Below are positions 1 to 8,809 of a stretch of 53,392 nucleotides of DNA, one piece after another; positions within the stretch are counted from its first letter, which is position 1; each line of letters begins with the position of its first letter. The notes under the pieces were generated by a model, which was not told the origin of the DNA, searched no databases, and saw only the letters and a program-made list of their open reading frames with translations. Source of the stretch: Methylobacterium frigidaeris (GTDB taxonomy: Bacteria > Pseudomonadota > Alphaproteobacteria > Rhizobiales > Beijerinckiaceae). The DNA is taken from the NCBI RefSeq assembly GCF_022179185.1, contig NZ_BPQJ01000022.1, positions 57,930 to 111,321 on the forward strand. Reading direction: 5' to 3'. The position numbers and the translations under genes were made by a program.

Positions 1-54
<54 letters not shown>

Positions 55-268
55 ACGCTGCAGGACATATGGGATCCGTCCCGGAACCGAAGCGGCGCCC
101 TCTTGCGAGGCCGCCGCCGGTGAGCGGCGGTATATGAGGGTGTGGCGCCGGACACAAGCCCTCGGGGCGGGTCTTCGCGAAGTTTTCGTGACTGTCGCGA
201 ATTCCAAAACGAGATCAAGGGATTAGCGCGACGGCAGCGCCCCGCCGCCGCCGTCCAGCTCCGAACAA

Positions 269-664
269 TCAGGATTCCTCGTCGCTCTCGATGTCGCCGT
301 CGATGAAGTCGGAGACGTCGTCGCCGCTCTCCTCGTCCTCCTCCAGGAAGGTGTCGTCGTCGCCGCCGGCATCGCCCACATCGGCATCGTCGTCGACCGA
401 GACGTCGTCGCCGCCCTCGGCGGCCTCGACCTCGTCGAGGGAGACCATCTCGGGGGCGCCGGCCTCCTCCTCGGTCTCCTCCTCGCGCGGCGCGCGGTTG
501 GCGATGGCCGGCGCGGGGACGCGGGTGGTGGAGAGCGCAGCGACCTGATAAACCGTGCCGCACTTCGGGCACACGGCGGGGTCCCTGCTGAGGTCGTAGA
601 ACTTCGCGCCGCAGCTCATGCACTGGCGCTTCAAGCCGAGTTCCGGTCTGGCCACGGTAGTCAC
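269..664 (-). CDS. FYDLN-acid family protein (TIGR02300)
   Basis: This 131-residue protein has an N-terminal zinc-ribbon-like head with C15-x2-C18 and C32-x2-C35, and the sequence FYDL at residues 22-25 between the pairs. This head is the hallmark of the TIGR02300 FYDLN-acid family. The rest is a low-complexity tail very rich in Asp and Glu (from about residue 60 to the end), so the protein is strongly acidic. The family is nearly confined to alphaproteobacteria, usually sits beside aroA, and has no established function. Metal binding by the four cysteines is an inference. It is divergent from aroA, with 161 bp between the two starts. Confidence 0.9.
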   Translation of the reverse strand: MTTVARPELGLKRQCMSCGAKFYDLSRDPAVCPKCGTVYQVAALSTTRVPAPAIANRAPREEETEEEAGAPEMVSLDEVEAAEGGDDVSVDDDADVGDAGGDDDTFLEEDEESGDDVSDFIDGDIESDEES

Positions 665-825
665 GTTCCTGTCGATGTCGGTAAGAGTGGGTCCGGTTAG
701 TCGCGCCCGCCAGCCCTGTCAAATACCTGTGGGGCCGGCGGATGACGCGGCGGTGCCCGCGTGCTAACGACCCGGCCGTTTTCCACGCGCCCTTCCGTGA
801 TTCTCGAGAACCAGGCCGACTGCCC

Positions 826-2175
826 GTGTCGCACGATTCCACACCGTCCCCGATCACCGCCCAGTCCGGGACGGCCCTGCGGGGCCGGCTGCGGCCACCC
901 GGCGACAAGTCGATCTCGCACCGGGCGATCATCCTCGGGCTGCTCAGCCTCGGCGAGACCCGGATCGAAGGCCTGCTCGAGGGCGACGACGTGCTGCGCA
1001 CCGCCGCCGCCGCCAAGGCGCTCGGCGCCGGGATCGACCGCGACGGGGAGGGGCGCTGGCGGGTGCGCGGCGTCGGCGTCGGCGGCCTGTCCGATCCGGC
1101 GAGCGTGCTCGACTTCGGCAACGCTGGCACCGGCTCGCGACTGATGATGGGCGTGGTCGGCGGCCATCCCGTCACCGCGACCTTCGACGGCGACGCCTCC
1201 CTGCGCAAGCGGCCGATGCGCCGGATCCTCGACCCGCTGGTGCAGATGGGCGTGACGGTCGTCGAGCAGGCCGAGGGCGGCCGGGTGCCGCTCACCCTGC
1301 GCGGGCCCCGCGAGGCGGTGCCGGTCACCTACGAGAGCCCGGTCGCCTCGGCGCAGGTGAAGTCGGCGGTGCTGCTCGCCGGCCTCAACGCCCCGGGCAT
1401 CACCACCGTGGTGGAGGCGGCCGCGACCCGCGACCACACCGAGCGGATGCTGCGCCTGTTCGGCGCGCATGTCGAGGTCGAGACGATCGGTCCCGGAGGC
1501 CACGGACGGCGCATCGCGCTCACCGGCCAGCCGACCCTCAAGGCCACCGACGTGGTGGTGCCGGCCGATCCGTCCTCGGCCGCCTTCGCGCTCGTCGCGG
1601 GCCTGGTGGTGCCGGGTTCCGAGGTGGTGATCGAGGGGGTGATGATGAATCCCCTGCGCACCGGCCTCCTCGCCACGCTCCTGGAGATGGGCGGCGACAT
1701 CGAGCGGCTGAACGAGCGGGAGGAGGGCGGCGAGACCGTCGCCGACCTGCGGGTGCGCCACAGCCGCCTGAAGGGTGTCGCGGTGCCGCCGGAGCGGGCG
1801 CCCGCGATGATCGACGAGTACCCGGTCCTCGCCGTGGCGGCGGCCTGCGCGGAGGGCACCACCCGGATGCAGGGCCTGCACGAGCTGCGCGTCAAGGAAT
1901 CCGACCGCCTCGCCGCGGTGGCGGCCGGGCTCGCGGCCAACGGCATCTCCCACGTGATCGAGGGCGACGACCTGATCGTCCACGGCGACGGTGCGGCGCC
2001 CCAGGGCGGCGGCACGGTCGAGACCCATCTCGACCACCGCATCGCCATGGCGTTCCTGGTCCTCGGGATGGTCGCCCGGGCGCCGGTGACGGTCGACGAC
2101 GGCGCGATGATCGCGACGAGCTACCCCGCCTTCCTCGCCGACATGCGGGCGCTCGGCGCCGGGCTCTCCGCGTGA
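826..2175 (+). CDS. aroA: 3-phosphoshikimate 1-carboxyvinyltransferase (EPSP synthase)
   Basis: It makes EPSP from shikimate-3-phosphate and PEP, the sixth step of the cytoplasmic shikimate pathway. The GTG at 826 gives 449 residues beginning VSHDSTPSP, which lines up with the start of the Agrobacterium CP4 enzyme. The open frame extends up to 742 but that part has no family similarity. Visible motifs are GDKSISHR (residues 26-33), DFGNAGTGSR (96-105), RDHTE, and the late KESDRL. It resembles CP4 throughout, but the residue equivalent to CP4 Ala100 is Gly101 here, the form expected in glyphosate-sensitive enzymes; that phenotype is inferred. It is followed directly by cmk, probably as an operon. 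Confidence 0.95.
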   Translation: MSHDSTPSPITAQSGTALRGRLRPPGDKSISHRAIILGLLSLGETRIEGLLEGDDVLRTAAAAKALGAGIDRDGEGRWRVRGVGVGGLSDPASVLDFGNAGTGSRLMMGVVGGHPVTATFDGDASLRKRPMRRILDPLVQMGVTVVEQAEGGRVPLTLRGPREAVPVTYESPVASAQVKSAVLLAGLNAPGITTVVEAAATRDHTERMLRLFGAHVEVETIGPGGHGRRIALTGQPTLKATDVVVPADPSSAAFALVAGLVVPGSEVVIEGVMMNPLRTGLLATLLEMGGDIERLNEREEGGETVADLRVRHSRLKGVAVPPERAPAMIDEYPVLAVAAACAEGTTRMQGLHELRVKESDRLAAVAAGLAANGISHVIEGDDLIVHGDGAAPQGGGTVETHLDHRIAMAFLVLGMVARAPVTVDDGAMIATSYPAFLADMRALGAGLSA

Positions 2176-2183
2176 GGCCCCGG

Positions 2184-2816
2184 ATGATCATCGCGATCGA
2201 CGGGCCGGCGGCCTCCGGCAAGGGCACGCTCGCCAAGCGCCTGGCCGCGCATTACCGCCTGCCGCATCTCGATACCGGCCTGCTCTACCGGGCGGTGGCA
2301 CTGACGCTCCTCGATGCGGAGCGGGACCTCGCCGACGAGGCCGCAGCCGCCGCGGCCGCGCGGGAGCTGGAGCCGGCCTTCCTCGGCGATCCGCGCCTGC
2401 GCGGCAGCGCCATGGGCGAGGCGGCCTCGATCGTCTCGGCGCAGCCGGCGGTGCGCGCCGCGCTCCTCGACTGGCAGCGCCGTTTCGCCGGCGCGCCGGA
2501 GGGCGCCGTGCTCGACGGGCGCGACATCGGCACCGTGGTCTGCCCGGACGCCGCCGTGAAGCTGTTCGTCACCGCCTCGGCGGAAGAACGCGCCCGCCGC
2601 CGCCACCGCGAGCTCGGCGGCAAGGGCGAGGCGGTGCCCTACGAGGCGGTTCTGGCCGACATCCTGCGCCGCGACGCCCGGGATGCCGACCGCGACGCGG
2701 CCCCCTTGCGGGTGGCGGAGGACGCGGTGGTGCTCGACACCACGGCGCTCGACGCCGACGCCGCCTTCCGGGCGGCCACCGACGTGGTCGACGGGCGGGG
2801 CGGGACGCGGGGCTGA
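2184..2816 (+). CDS. cmk: cytidylate kinase
   Basis: It phosphorylates CMP and dCMP with ATP in pyrimidine nucleotide supply. The protein is 210 residues from the ATG at 2184. It opens with IIAIDGPAASGKGT, the P-loop typical of Cmk, followed by the DTGLLYRA substrate-loop motif and LDGRDIGTVV in the middle. ATG 2184 is preferred because GAGG lies about 6 nt upstream; a GTG at 2172 overlapping the aroA stop is the alternative and adds four residues. It is tightly coupled to aroA. In many alphaproteobacteria rpsA follows cmk, but here an ABC-F gene does. Confidence 0.95.
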   Translation: MIIAIDGPAASGKGTLAKRLAAHYRLPHLDTGLLYRAVALTLLDAERDLADEAAAAAAARELEPAFLGDPRLRGSAMGEAASIVSAQPAVRAALLDWQRRFAGAPEGAVLDGRDIGTVVCPDAAVKLFVTASAEERARRRHRELGGKGEAVPYEAVLADILRRDARDADRDAAPLRVAEDAVVLDTTALDADAAFRAATDVVDGRGGTRG

Positions 2817-2928
2817 CCCCCACGCCCGACACCGGCGCGCCACGAAGCCGTGGCACGCTCCTGAATGCTTCAAGCGCGCGGTCCGGTCCCGGTCCGGCGC
2901 GCTCCCCTTTTCTGGACATCCCGACCCC

Positions 2929-4551
2929 ATGATCCGCCTCGACAAGATCGGCAAGCAGAACGGCAACCAGCTCCTCTTCATCGAGGCCTCGGCGGCGTTG
3001 CAGCGCGGCGAGAAGGTCGGGCTCGTCGGCCCCAACGGCGCCGGCAAGACGACGCTGTTCCGGATGATCACCGGCGAGGAGCAGCCCGACGAGGGCCAGG
3101 TCTCGACCGACCGCGGCATCACCATCGGATATTTCAGCCAGGACGTCGGCGAGATGGCCGGCCGCAGCGTGCTGTCCGAGGTGATGGACGGCGCCGGCCC
3201 GGTGAGCGAGATCGCGGCGGAGCTGCGCGAGATCGAGACGGCGCTCGCCGATCCCGACCGGGCCGACGAGATGGAGGCCCTGGTCGAGCGCTACGGCGAG
3301 GTGCAGGGCCGGTTCGAGGAGCTCGGCGGCTACGCGCTCGAGGGACGGGCGCACGAGGTGCTGGCGGGCTTGAGCTTCGCCCCCGAGATGATCGAGGGCG
3401 ATGTCGGCGCGCTGTCGGGCGGCTGGAAGATGCGCGTGGCGCTCGCCCGCATCCTGCTGATGAACCCGGACGTGATGCTCCTCGACGAGCCGAGCAACCA
3501 CCTCGATCTCGAGAGCCTGATCTGGCTCGAGGACTTCCTCAAGGGCTTCGACGGCGCCCTGCTGATGACCTCGCACGACCGGGCCTTCATGAACCGGATC
3601 GTCGGCAAGATCATCGAGATCGACGCGGGCTCGCTCACGACCTACTCGGGCGACTACGCCTTCTACGAGCAGCAGCGGGCGCAGAACGAGGCGCAGCAGC
3701 AGGCGCAGTTCGAGCGCCAGCAGGCGATGCTGGCGAAGGAGATCAAGTTCATCGAGCGCTTCAAGGCCCGCGCCTCGCATGCCGCGCAGGTGCAGAGCCG
3801 GGTGAAGAAGCTCGACAAGATCGAGCGCGTCGAGCCGCCCCGCCGCCGCCAGAGCGTGGCCTTCGACTTCCCCGCCGCGCCCCGCTCCGGCGACGACGTG
3901 ATCAGCCTCAAATCCGTGCGCAAGAGCTACGGCAGCCGCACGATCTATGACGGGCTCGATTTCGGCATCCGCCGCAAGGAGCGCTGGTGCGTGATGGGCG
4001 TCAACGGCGCCGGCAAGTCGACGCTGCTCAAGCTCGCCACCGGCACCACCGCGCCGGATGCGGGCAGCGTGACGATCGGGGCCAGCGTCAAGCTCGGCTA
4101 CTTCGCCCAGCACGCCATGGACACCCTCGACGGCGAGCGCACGGTGTTCGAGTTCCTGGAGGATTCCTTCCCGCAGGCCGGCCAGGGGTCGCTGCGCACG
4201 CTCGCCGGCTGCTTCGGCTTCTCGGGCGACGACGTCGAGAAGCGCTGCCGGGTGCTCTCGGGCGGCGAGAAGGCCCGCCTCGCCATGGCGCGGATGCTCT
4301 ACGACCCGCCGAACTTCCTCGTCCTCGACGAGCCGACCAACCACCTCGACGTCGGCACCAAGGACATGCTGATCGCGGCGCTGGCCCAGTACGAGGGCAC
4401 GATGCTGTTCGTCTCGCACGACCGGCACTTCCTCGCCGCCCTGTCGAACCGGGTGCTGGAGCTGACGCCCGACGGCATCCACCTTTATGGCGGGGGGTAT
4501 TCGGAATACGTCGAGAAGACGGGGCGGGAGGCGCCGGGGCTGCGGCACTGA
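2929..4551 (+). CDS. ABC-F family ATPase
   Basis: This 540-residue protein has two fused ABC ATPase domains and no membrane segments, which is the ABC-F layout of ribosome-associated translation factors such as EttA, YbiT and YheS. Domain 1 has Walker A GPNGAGKTT at 34-42, an LSGGW signature near 160 and LLDEPSNHLD near 184. Domain 2 has GVNGAGKST near 356, LSGGEK near 443 and LVLDEPTNHLD near 464. Between them is a charged helical linker (about 245-310) ending in the typical SRVKKLDKIE stretch, which in the family reaches toward the ribosomal peptidyl-tRNA site. The start is ATG 2929; upstream frame is unsupported. The subfamily is not resolved, though the length is closest to YbiT. Confidence 0.9.
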   Translation: MIRLDKIGKQNGNQLLFIEASAALQRGEKVGLVGPNGAGKTTLFRMITGEEQPDEGQVSTDRGITIGYFSQDVGEMAGRSVLSEVMDGAGPVSEIAAELREIETALADPDRADEMEALVERYGEVQGRFEELGGYALEGRAHEVLAGLSFAPEMIEGDVGALSGGWKMRVALARILLMNPDVMLLDEPSNHLDLESLIWLEDFLKGFDGALLMTSHDRAFMNRIVGKIIEIDAGSLTTYSGDYAFYEQQRAQNEAQQQAQFERQQAMLAKEIKFIERFKARASHAAQVQSRVKKLDKIERVEPPRRRQSVAFDFPAAPRSGDDVISLKSVRKSYGSRTIYDGLDFGIRRKERWCVMGVNGAGKSTLLKLATGTTAPDAGSVTIGASVKLGYFAQHAMDTLDGERTVFEFLEDSFPQAGQGSLRTLAGCFGFSGDDVEKRCRVLSGGEKARLAMARMLYDPPNFLVLDEPTNHLDVGTKDMLIAALAQYEGTMLFVSHDRHFLAALSNRVLELTPDGIHLYGGGYSEYVEKTGREAPGLRH

Positions 4552-4589
4552 CTTCCGGACCTGATCGGATCGTCTCGACGTGGTTGAAG

Positions 4590-4641
4590 CCCTCCTGGTC
4601 ATTCCGGGGCCGCGCAGCGGAGCCGGGACTGAAAAGGAGGG
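4590..4641. repeat. REP-like palindromic intergenic repeat
   Basis: CCCTCCT (4590-4596) and AGGAGGG (4635-4641) are arms around a core that reads GTCATTCCGGGGCCGCGCAG and continues with a GCGGAGCCGGGA half. The core is shared with two units at 15.25 and 15.48 kb. It lies between the convergent ABC-F and GGDEF-EAL genes, where it could act as a bidirectional transcription stop. It resembles the short dispersed palindromes common in rhizobial-type genomes. Confidence 0.65.
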
Positions 4642-4671
4642 TTCGGGAAGCGTCGATCCGCCCCCACCCCG

Positions 4672-7080
4672 TCACCTCCCCACCAGCATCGGCGCCACCG
4701 CCTCCACCGCCACCGGCCGGCTGACGAGGTAGCCCTGCACCTCGGTGCAGCCGGCATCCCGCAGATGGGCGAGCTGCTCCTCGGTCTCGACGCCCTCGGC
4801 GGTGGTGGTCATGCCGAGGCTGTCGGCGAGGGTCGTCACCGCCCGCACGATGGCGAGGGCGTCGGGCCGCACCGAGAGGTCGGCCACGAAGGCGCGATCG
4901 ATCTTGATCTTGTCGAACGGGAAGGCTCGCAGGTAGCCGAGCGACGAGTAGCCGGTGCCGAAATCGTCCATGGCGATGCGCACCCCGAGCCCCTTCAGCC
5001 GGTGCAGGATGGCGAGGGTCGAGGCGTTGTCCTGCAGGAGCACGCCCTCGGTGATCTCGAGTTCGAGCCGACGCGGATCGAGCTTCGCCTCGCGCAGGGC
5101 TGCGATCACGGTGGCATCGATGTCGCCGCTGCGGAACTGCACCGGCGAGAGGTTGACCGAGACCCGGACGGCTTGCGGCCAGCGCGCCGCCTCGTGGCAG
5201 GCCCGGCGCAGGACCCACTCGCCGAGGGGCACGATCATGCCGGTCTCCTCGGCGATCGGCACGAAGGCGGCGGGGCTCACCACGCCGCGGACCGTGTGGT
5301 GCCAGCGCACCAGGGCCTCGAACCCGGCAATCCGGTTCGTCGACAGGTCCAGGAACGGCTGGAACGCCAGGGCGAATTGCTGCTCGGCCAGCGCCACCCT
5401 CAGGTCGAGCTCGACGCTGCGGCGGGTCTGCACCGCCACGTCCATGGCGGGCTCAAAGAAGCGGTGGACGTTCCTCCCTTCAGCCTTGGCGCGGTAGAGC
5501 GCCATGTCGGCGGCCCGCAGCAGGCCCTCGGAATCCTGCCCGTCCGTCGGCGCGAGCGCGACGCCGATGCTGAGGCCGACGGCGACGCGCTTGCCGTCGA
5601 TCTCGTAGTCGCGTCCGACCGCCTCGATCAGCCGGCCGGCGAGGCGCCCGGCCCGGAAGCGCGAGGTCGGCTGCAGGATCACCGCGAACTCGTCGCCGCC
5701 GAGCCGGGCCAGGGTCGCGAGGCCGGCCTCCGCCTGGTCGCGGATGGTGGAGGCCAGCCGGGCGGTCACCTCGCGCAGCAGCTTGTCGCCGACGGCGTGG
5801 CCGAGGGTGTCGTTGACGGTCTTGAAGCGGTCGAGGTCGAGGCACAGGACTGCCGTGACGCCACCGGAGGCCGGCGCCTTCGCCAGCGCCTCGGCCAGTC
5901 CCTCGTGCAGCAGGGCGCGGTTCGGCAGTCCGGTCAGCGCGTCGTGGCGGGCCATGTGGACGATCTGCGCCTCGGCACGCTTGGCCGCGGTGACGTCCTC
6001 GTGCACGGTCACGAAGCCGCCCTCCGGCGTCGGCGCGTAGGTCACGGCGATGACCCGTCCGTCGAGCAGCGTCTGGTCGAGCCGGTAGCGGGTGCGGGTG
6101 GCCAGCCGCTCGCGGACCTGCCGCCAGGCCTCCTCGGGCCGCAGGCCCGGGAAGTTGCCGGCCTCCGTGCGGCGGTGGATCAGCTCCTCGGCGGTGATGC
6201 CCGGATGCACCGTCTCGGGCGACAGGCCGTAGAGGTCGAGGAACTGCCGGTTGACGACCGTGACCCGGTGGTCGGCGTCGAACAGGACGAGACCGTGCGA
6301 CATGTGGATCAGCGCGTGGTCGAGGCGGCGGTTCTGCTCGGCCAGCTTGGCGTCGGCCCGGGCGCGGTCGGTCGCGTCCTCGTGGATCACCATGGTGCTG
6401 CCGTCCGGCAGCGGCGTGATGGTGGTCCGCAACAGCAGGCCGCTCGGCAGTTGCCGCTCGCGCTGCATCCGGACCCGCCGGGCGATGCGCGTGGCGACGA
6501 AGGCCCAGGCCTCGTCCGGGTTCAGGTGCGGGTAGTTGCCGGTGGTGGCGCTGGCGCGGATCAGGCTCTCGAGGGGGGTGCCGAGGCGCATCAGCTCCGG
6601 CGGCAGGTCGAACAGGGCGCGGAGCCGATCGTTGAAGGCGATGAGCCGCAACTCGGCGTCGAACACGCTCACGCCGATCGGCAATTCCTCCAGCATCGCC
6701 CCGTAGCGCCGCGCCTGCTCCTCGTAGCGGCGCGCGCCCTCGAGCCGCTCGACCGCCGGCCCGGACAGCTCGGCACAGATTCCGCGCCACCCTGCGACGG
6801 TCCCGTCCGCCGCGAGGCGCGGCGCCCCGCCGAACCGGAACCAGCGCATCCGCCCGTCGCGGTGCCGGTGCGGCCGGATCTCGTCCCGGAACGGGCGCGG
6901 GCTCCGAAGTGGCGCGTCGTCGCCTGGATCACCGTAAAGCCCCGGCCAGGGGCGCCCGAGCGGCTCGGACTCGCCGGTCAGCGCCGTGTAGCGCCCGCAC
7001 ACCCTCGTCAACCGTAGCTCCGCATCGGTCTCCCAGATCCAGTCGGCAGCGAAAGTGTCGAGATCGTCGGGCAGCATCAC
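4672..7080 (-). CDS. PAS-GGDEF-EAL cyclic-di-GMP turnover protein
   Basis: This 802-residue cytoplasmic signalling protein shows no membrane segment. Three PAS-type sensor regions come first (roughly 10-105, 130-240 and 255-370), followed by a GGDEF domain (about 385-545) and an EAL domain (about 560-800). The cyclase motif GGDEF (near residue 459) is intact, but the RxxD product-inhibition site normally just before it is absent. The EAL domain keeps EALVRW, DDFGTGYSS and EGVETEEQ, so the phosphodiesterase residues look complete. It could therefore make and break c-di-GMP, and the net direction cannot be read from sequence. The PAS ligands are unknown. It stands alone, with its 3' end facing the ABC-F gene. 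Confidence 0.92.
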   Translation of the reverse strand: MMLPDDLDTFAADWIWETDAELRLTRVCGRYTALTGESEPLGRPWPGLYGDPGDDAPLRSPRPFRDEIRPHRHRDGRMRWFRFGGAPRLAADGTVAGWRGICAELSGPAVERLEGARRYEEQARRYGAMLEELPIGVSVFDAELRLIAFNDRLRALFDLPPELMRLGTPLESLIRASATTGNYPHLNPDEAWAFVATRIARRVRMQRERQLPSGLLLRTTITPLPDGSTMVIHEDATDRARADAKLAEQNRRLDHALIHMSHGLVLFDADHRVTVVNRQFLDLYGLSPETVHPGITAEELIHRRTEAGNFPGLRPEEAWRQVRERLATRTRYRLDQTLLDGRVIAVTYAPTPEGGFVTVHEDVTAAKRAEAQIVHMARHDALTGLPNRALLHEGLAEALAKAPASGGVTAVLCLDLDRFKTVNDTLGHAVGDKLLREVTARLASTIRDQAEAGLATLARLGGDEFAVILQPTSRFRAGRLAGRLIEAVGRDYEIDGKRVAVGLSIGVALAPTDGQDSEGLLRAADMALYRAKAEGRNVHRFFEPAMDVAVQTRRSVELDLRVALAEQQFALAFQPFLDLSTNRIAGFEALVRWHHTVRGVVSPAAFVPIAEETGMIVPLGEWVLRRACHEAARWPQAVRVSVNLSPVQFRSGDIDATVIAALREAKLDPRRLELEITEGVLLQDNASTLAILHRLKGLGVRIAMDDFGTGYSSLGYLRAFPFDKIKIDRAFVADLSVRPDALAIVRAVTTLADSLGMTTTAEGVETEEQLAHLRDAGCTEVQGYLVSRPVAVEAVAPMLVGR

Positions 7081-7209
7081 GCGGTCTTCTACGGGCGTGG
7101 CCCATGGGTCTCACAAATTCGCTGCGATTTCCTTTCGCGAGGTGCTGGGAGTGACAAGCCGGCTCTCCGCGGGGCGGGCGGAACACGGAATGCCGTCCGC
7201 CCGCTCCCG

Positions 7210-8496
7210 TCATCGAAACGACACCGCTTCGGCCTCGACCGTGAGCGGAACGCCGTCCCGCTCCAGATCGAGGCGGTGCCGGGTACCCGCCCGGCCCGAG
7301 AGGGCGGAGAGGACAGCGTCGGGGGCGAGACCCACGACCGGCCCGCCGTCGACGCGGCGCAACACGTCGCCCGATGCGACGCCATCGACGAGGGGACGGC
7401 CGTCCCGCGTCGCGACCCGGCCGACGACGTAACCGTGATCTGTCCGCACGAGGGCGAGGCCGATCCCGTCGAGGTCGTGCGGATCGGAGCTGCGCTGGCG
7501 CTCGAACCGGGCCCAGCCGGCGGCGTAGTCGATGGTCAGACGGCCGTCGCCGAGCACGTTGTTACCGAGCCACCCGTCGACCGGCCGACCGGCCGGCTTC
7601 TGCCAATTGTCCCAGAAGACCTCGCCCAGGGCCGCCTCGGCGAGCGCGCCGCCGAGGGGACCGGTCGCGAGGGCACCGACCTCCGGCAGCACCAGCGGCC
7701 CGAGCGCCAGGTCGGGGAGGCGCAGGACCGTGCCCTCCTGCTCCAGGCCGAGATCCGCCATCGCCACGGCGCTGCGCCCGACCGCGCCGCGCGCCCGCTC
7801 CCAGCCTGGATGGCGCGTGCGCCAGGCCGCGGCCGTGCGGCCGCGCAGCCAGGTGTAGGAGGCGCCGGGATCGAGGACGAGGGTCGGGCGCTCGCCGGCG
7901 ATGGCGGCCTCCGCGGTGACGAGGCCGCTCTCCGGGGCGATCCGCACCGGCACCGCCACGCCGTGGGGCGGAAGGCTGCCGGAAGGTCCGAGGGTCAGGG
8001 TCCCGGCGGACGGATCGAGGGCGATCGCGAAGGCCCGCAGCACGCCGGCGGTCAGCACCGCCTCGACCTGGCGCGGGGCGAAGAGCTGCGTCAGGAGATC
8101 CTGACCGCCGGGAAGGCGCGGCGCATCCGCCACGGCGCCCCCAGAGACCCGAACCGCGGCGGTACCGAGGCGGAAGGCGAGGTCGTGGCCCTGGTCGAGA
8201 CCCAGGTCGCGGGAGAGCGCCCGCGACAGGATCGGCGCCGGGGTACCGGGATTGACCCAGGCCAGCGCCCGCCGCTCGCTCCCGTCCGGCCGCCGGAAGG
8301 TCAGATCGACGAGCCAGCGATGCGAGGCCGGCACCAGCGGCAGCGTCACCGGCCGGACCGGGCCCGAGGGCCAGGCGACGATGACTTGGTCGTCCATCCG
8401 CGCCGGTGGCTGGCACGCCGCGACGCCGACCGCCAGCAGGGTGGCGACGAGGCGGGCGCGGGCGCGGCGGATCGGGGGCGGGGTTCGCATGCGCAC
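7210..8496 (-). CDS. retropepsin-like aspartyl protease / PDZ lipoprotein
   Basis: This is a 428-residue lipoprotein with an Arg-rich N-terminus, a hydrophobic stretch and the lipobox VAAC with the lipidated Cys at about 28, so it should be membrane-anchored and face the periplasm. Residues about 45-330 look like two repeats of the retropepsin-like fold found in bacterial aspartyl-protease/PDZ proteins. The second has DPGASYTWL near residue 207, where active members have DTGA or DSGA. The last about 90 residues form a PDZ-like domain (GVASGDVLRRVDG). The Pro in the putative active loop and the lack of a clear first-lobe DTG make catalysis doubtful. It lies downstream of the HTH/DUF2975 pair with a 51-nt gap. 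Confidence 0.65.
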   Translation of the reverse strand: MRMRTPPPIRRARARLVATLLAVGVAACQPPARMDDQVIVAWPSGPVRPVTLPLVPASHRWLVDLTFRRPDGSERRALAWVNPGTPAPILSRALSRDLGLDQGHDLAFRLGTAAVRVSGGAVADAPRLPGGQDLLTQLFAPRQVEAVLTAGVLRAFAIALDPSAGTLTLGPSGSLPPHGVAVPVRIAPESGLVTAEAAIAGERPTLVLDPGASYTWLRGRTAAAWRTRHPGWERARGAVGRSAVAMADLGLEQEGTVLRLPDLALGPLVLPEVGALATGPLGGALAEAALGEVFWDNWQKPAGRPVDGWLGNNVLGDGRLTIDYAAGWARFERQRSSDPHDLDGIGLALVRTDHGYVVGRVATRDGRPLVDGVASGDVLRRVDGGPVVGLAPDAVLSALSGRAGTRHRLDLERDGVPLTVEAEAVSFR

Positions 8497-8547
8497 GTCT
8501 CCGGTCGCCGCGGCGCTGGCGGCGTGGCTCGAGGCGGGTCGGGTGCT

Positions 8548-8796
8548 TCAGCCGGCCCGGCTCGGTCCGGACGTCGCGTCGTCGGATTCCTCGTCGGGCT
8601 GGTACTCGAGGAGGTCGCCCGGCTGGCAATCGAGCTCGCGGCACAGGGCCGCCAGGGTCGCGAAGCGGACGCCCTGAACCTTTCCGGATTTGAGCAGCGA
8701 CAGGTTCGCCTCGGTCATGCCGATGGCGCGGGCGAGGTCCTTGGCGCGCCGCTTGCGCCGGGCCAGCATCACGTCGAGGCGCAGGATGATCGGCAT
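8548..8796 (-). CDS. small XRE-type HTH regulator, partner of DUF2975
   Basis: This 82-residue DNA-binding protein begins MPIILRLDVMLARRKRRAKD. Its helix-turn-helix reads LARAIGMTEANLSLLKSGK and is followed by FATLAALCRELDCQPGDLLEY. This is the short Cro/CI-like type (HTH_26, YozG-like) commonly encoded beside DUF2975 membrane proteins. ATG 8796 starts at the domain boundary; the open frame continuing to 9249 has no supporting similarity. It lies 13 nt after the DUF2975 gene and is surely co-transcribed. In related pairs the membrane protein is thought to control the regulator, but targets here are unknown; the AT-rich inverted repeat upstream of the operon is one candidate. Confidence 0.85.
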   Translation of the reverse strand: MPIILRLDVMLARRKRRAKDLARAIGMTEANLSLLKSGKVQGVRFATLAALCRELDCQPGDLLEYQPDEESDDATSGPSRAG

Positions 8797-8809
8797 AGGA
8801 AGATGGGCA

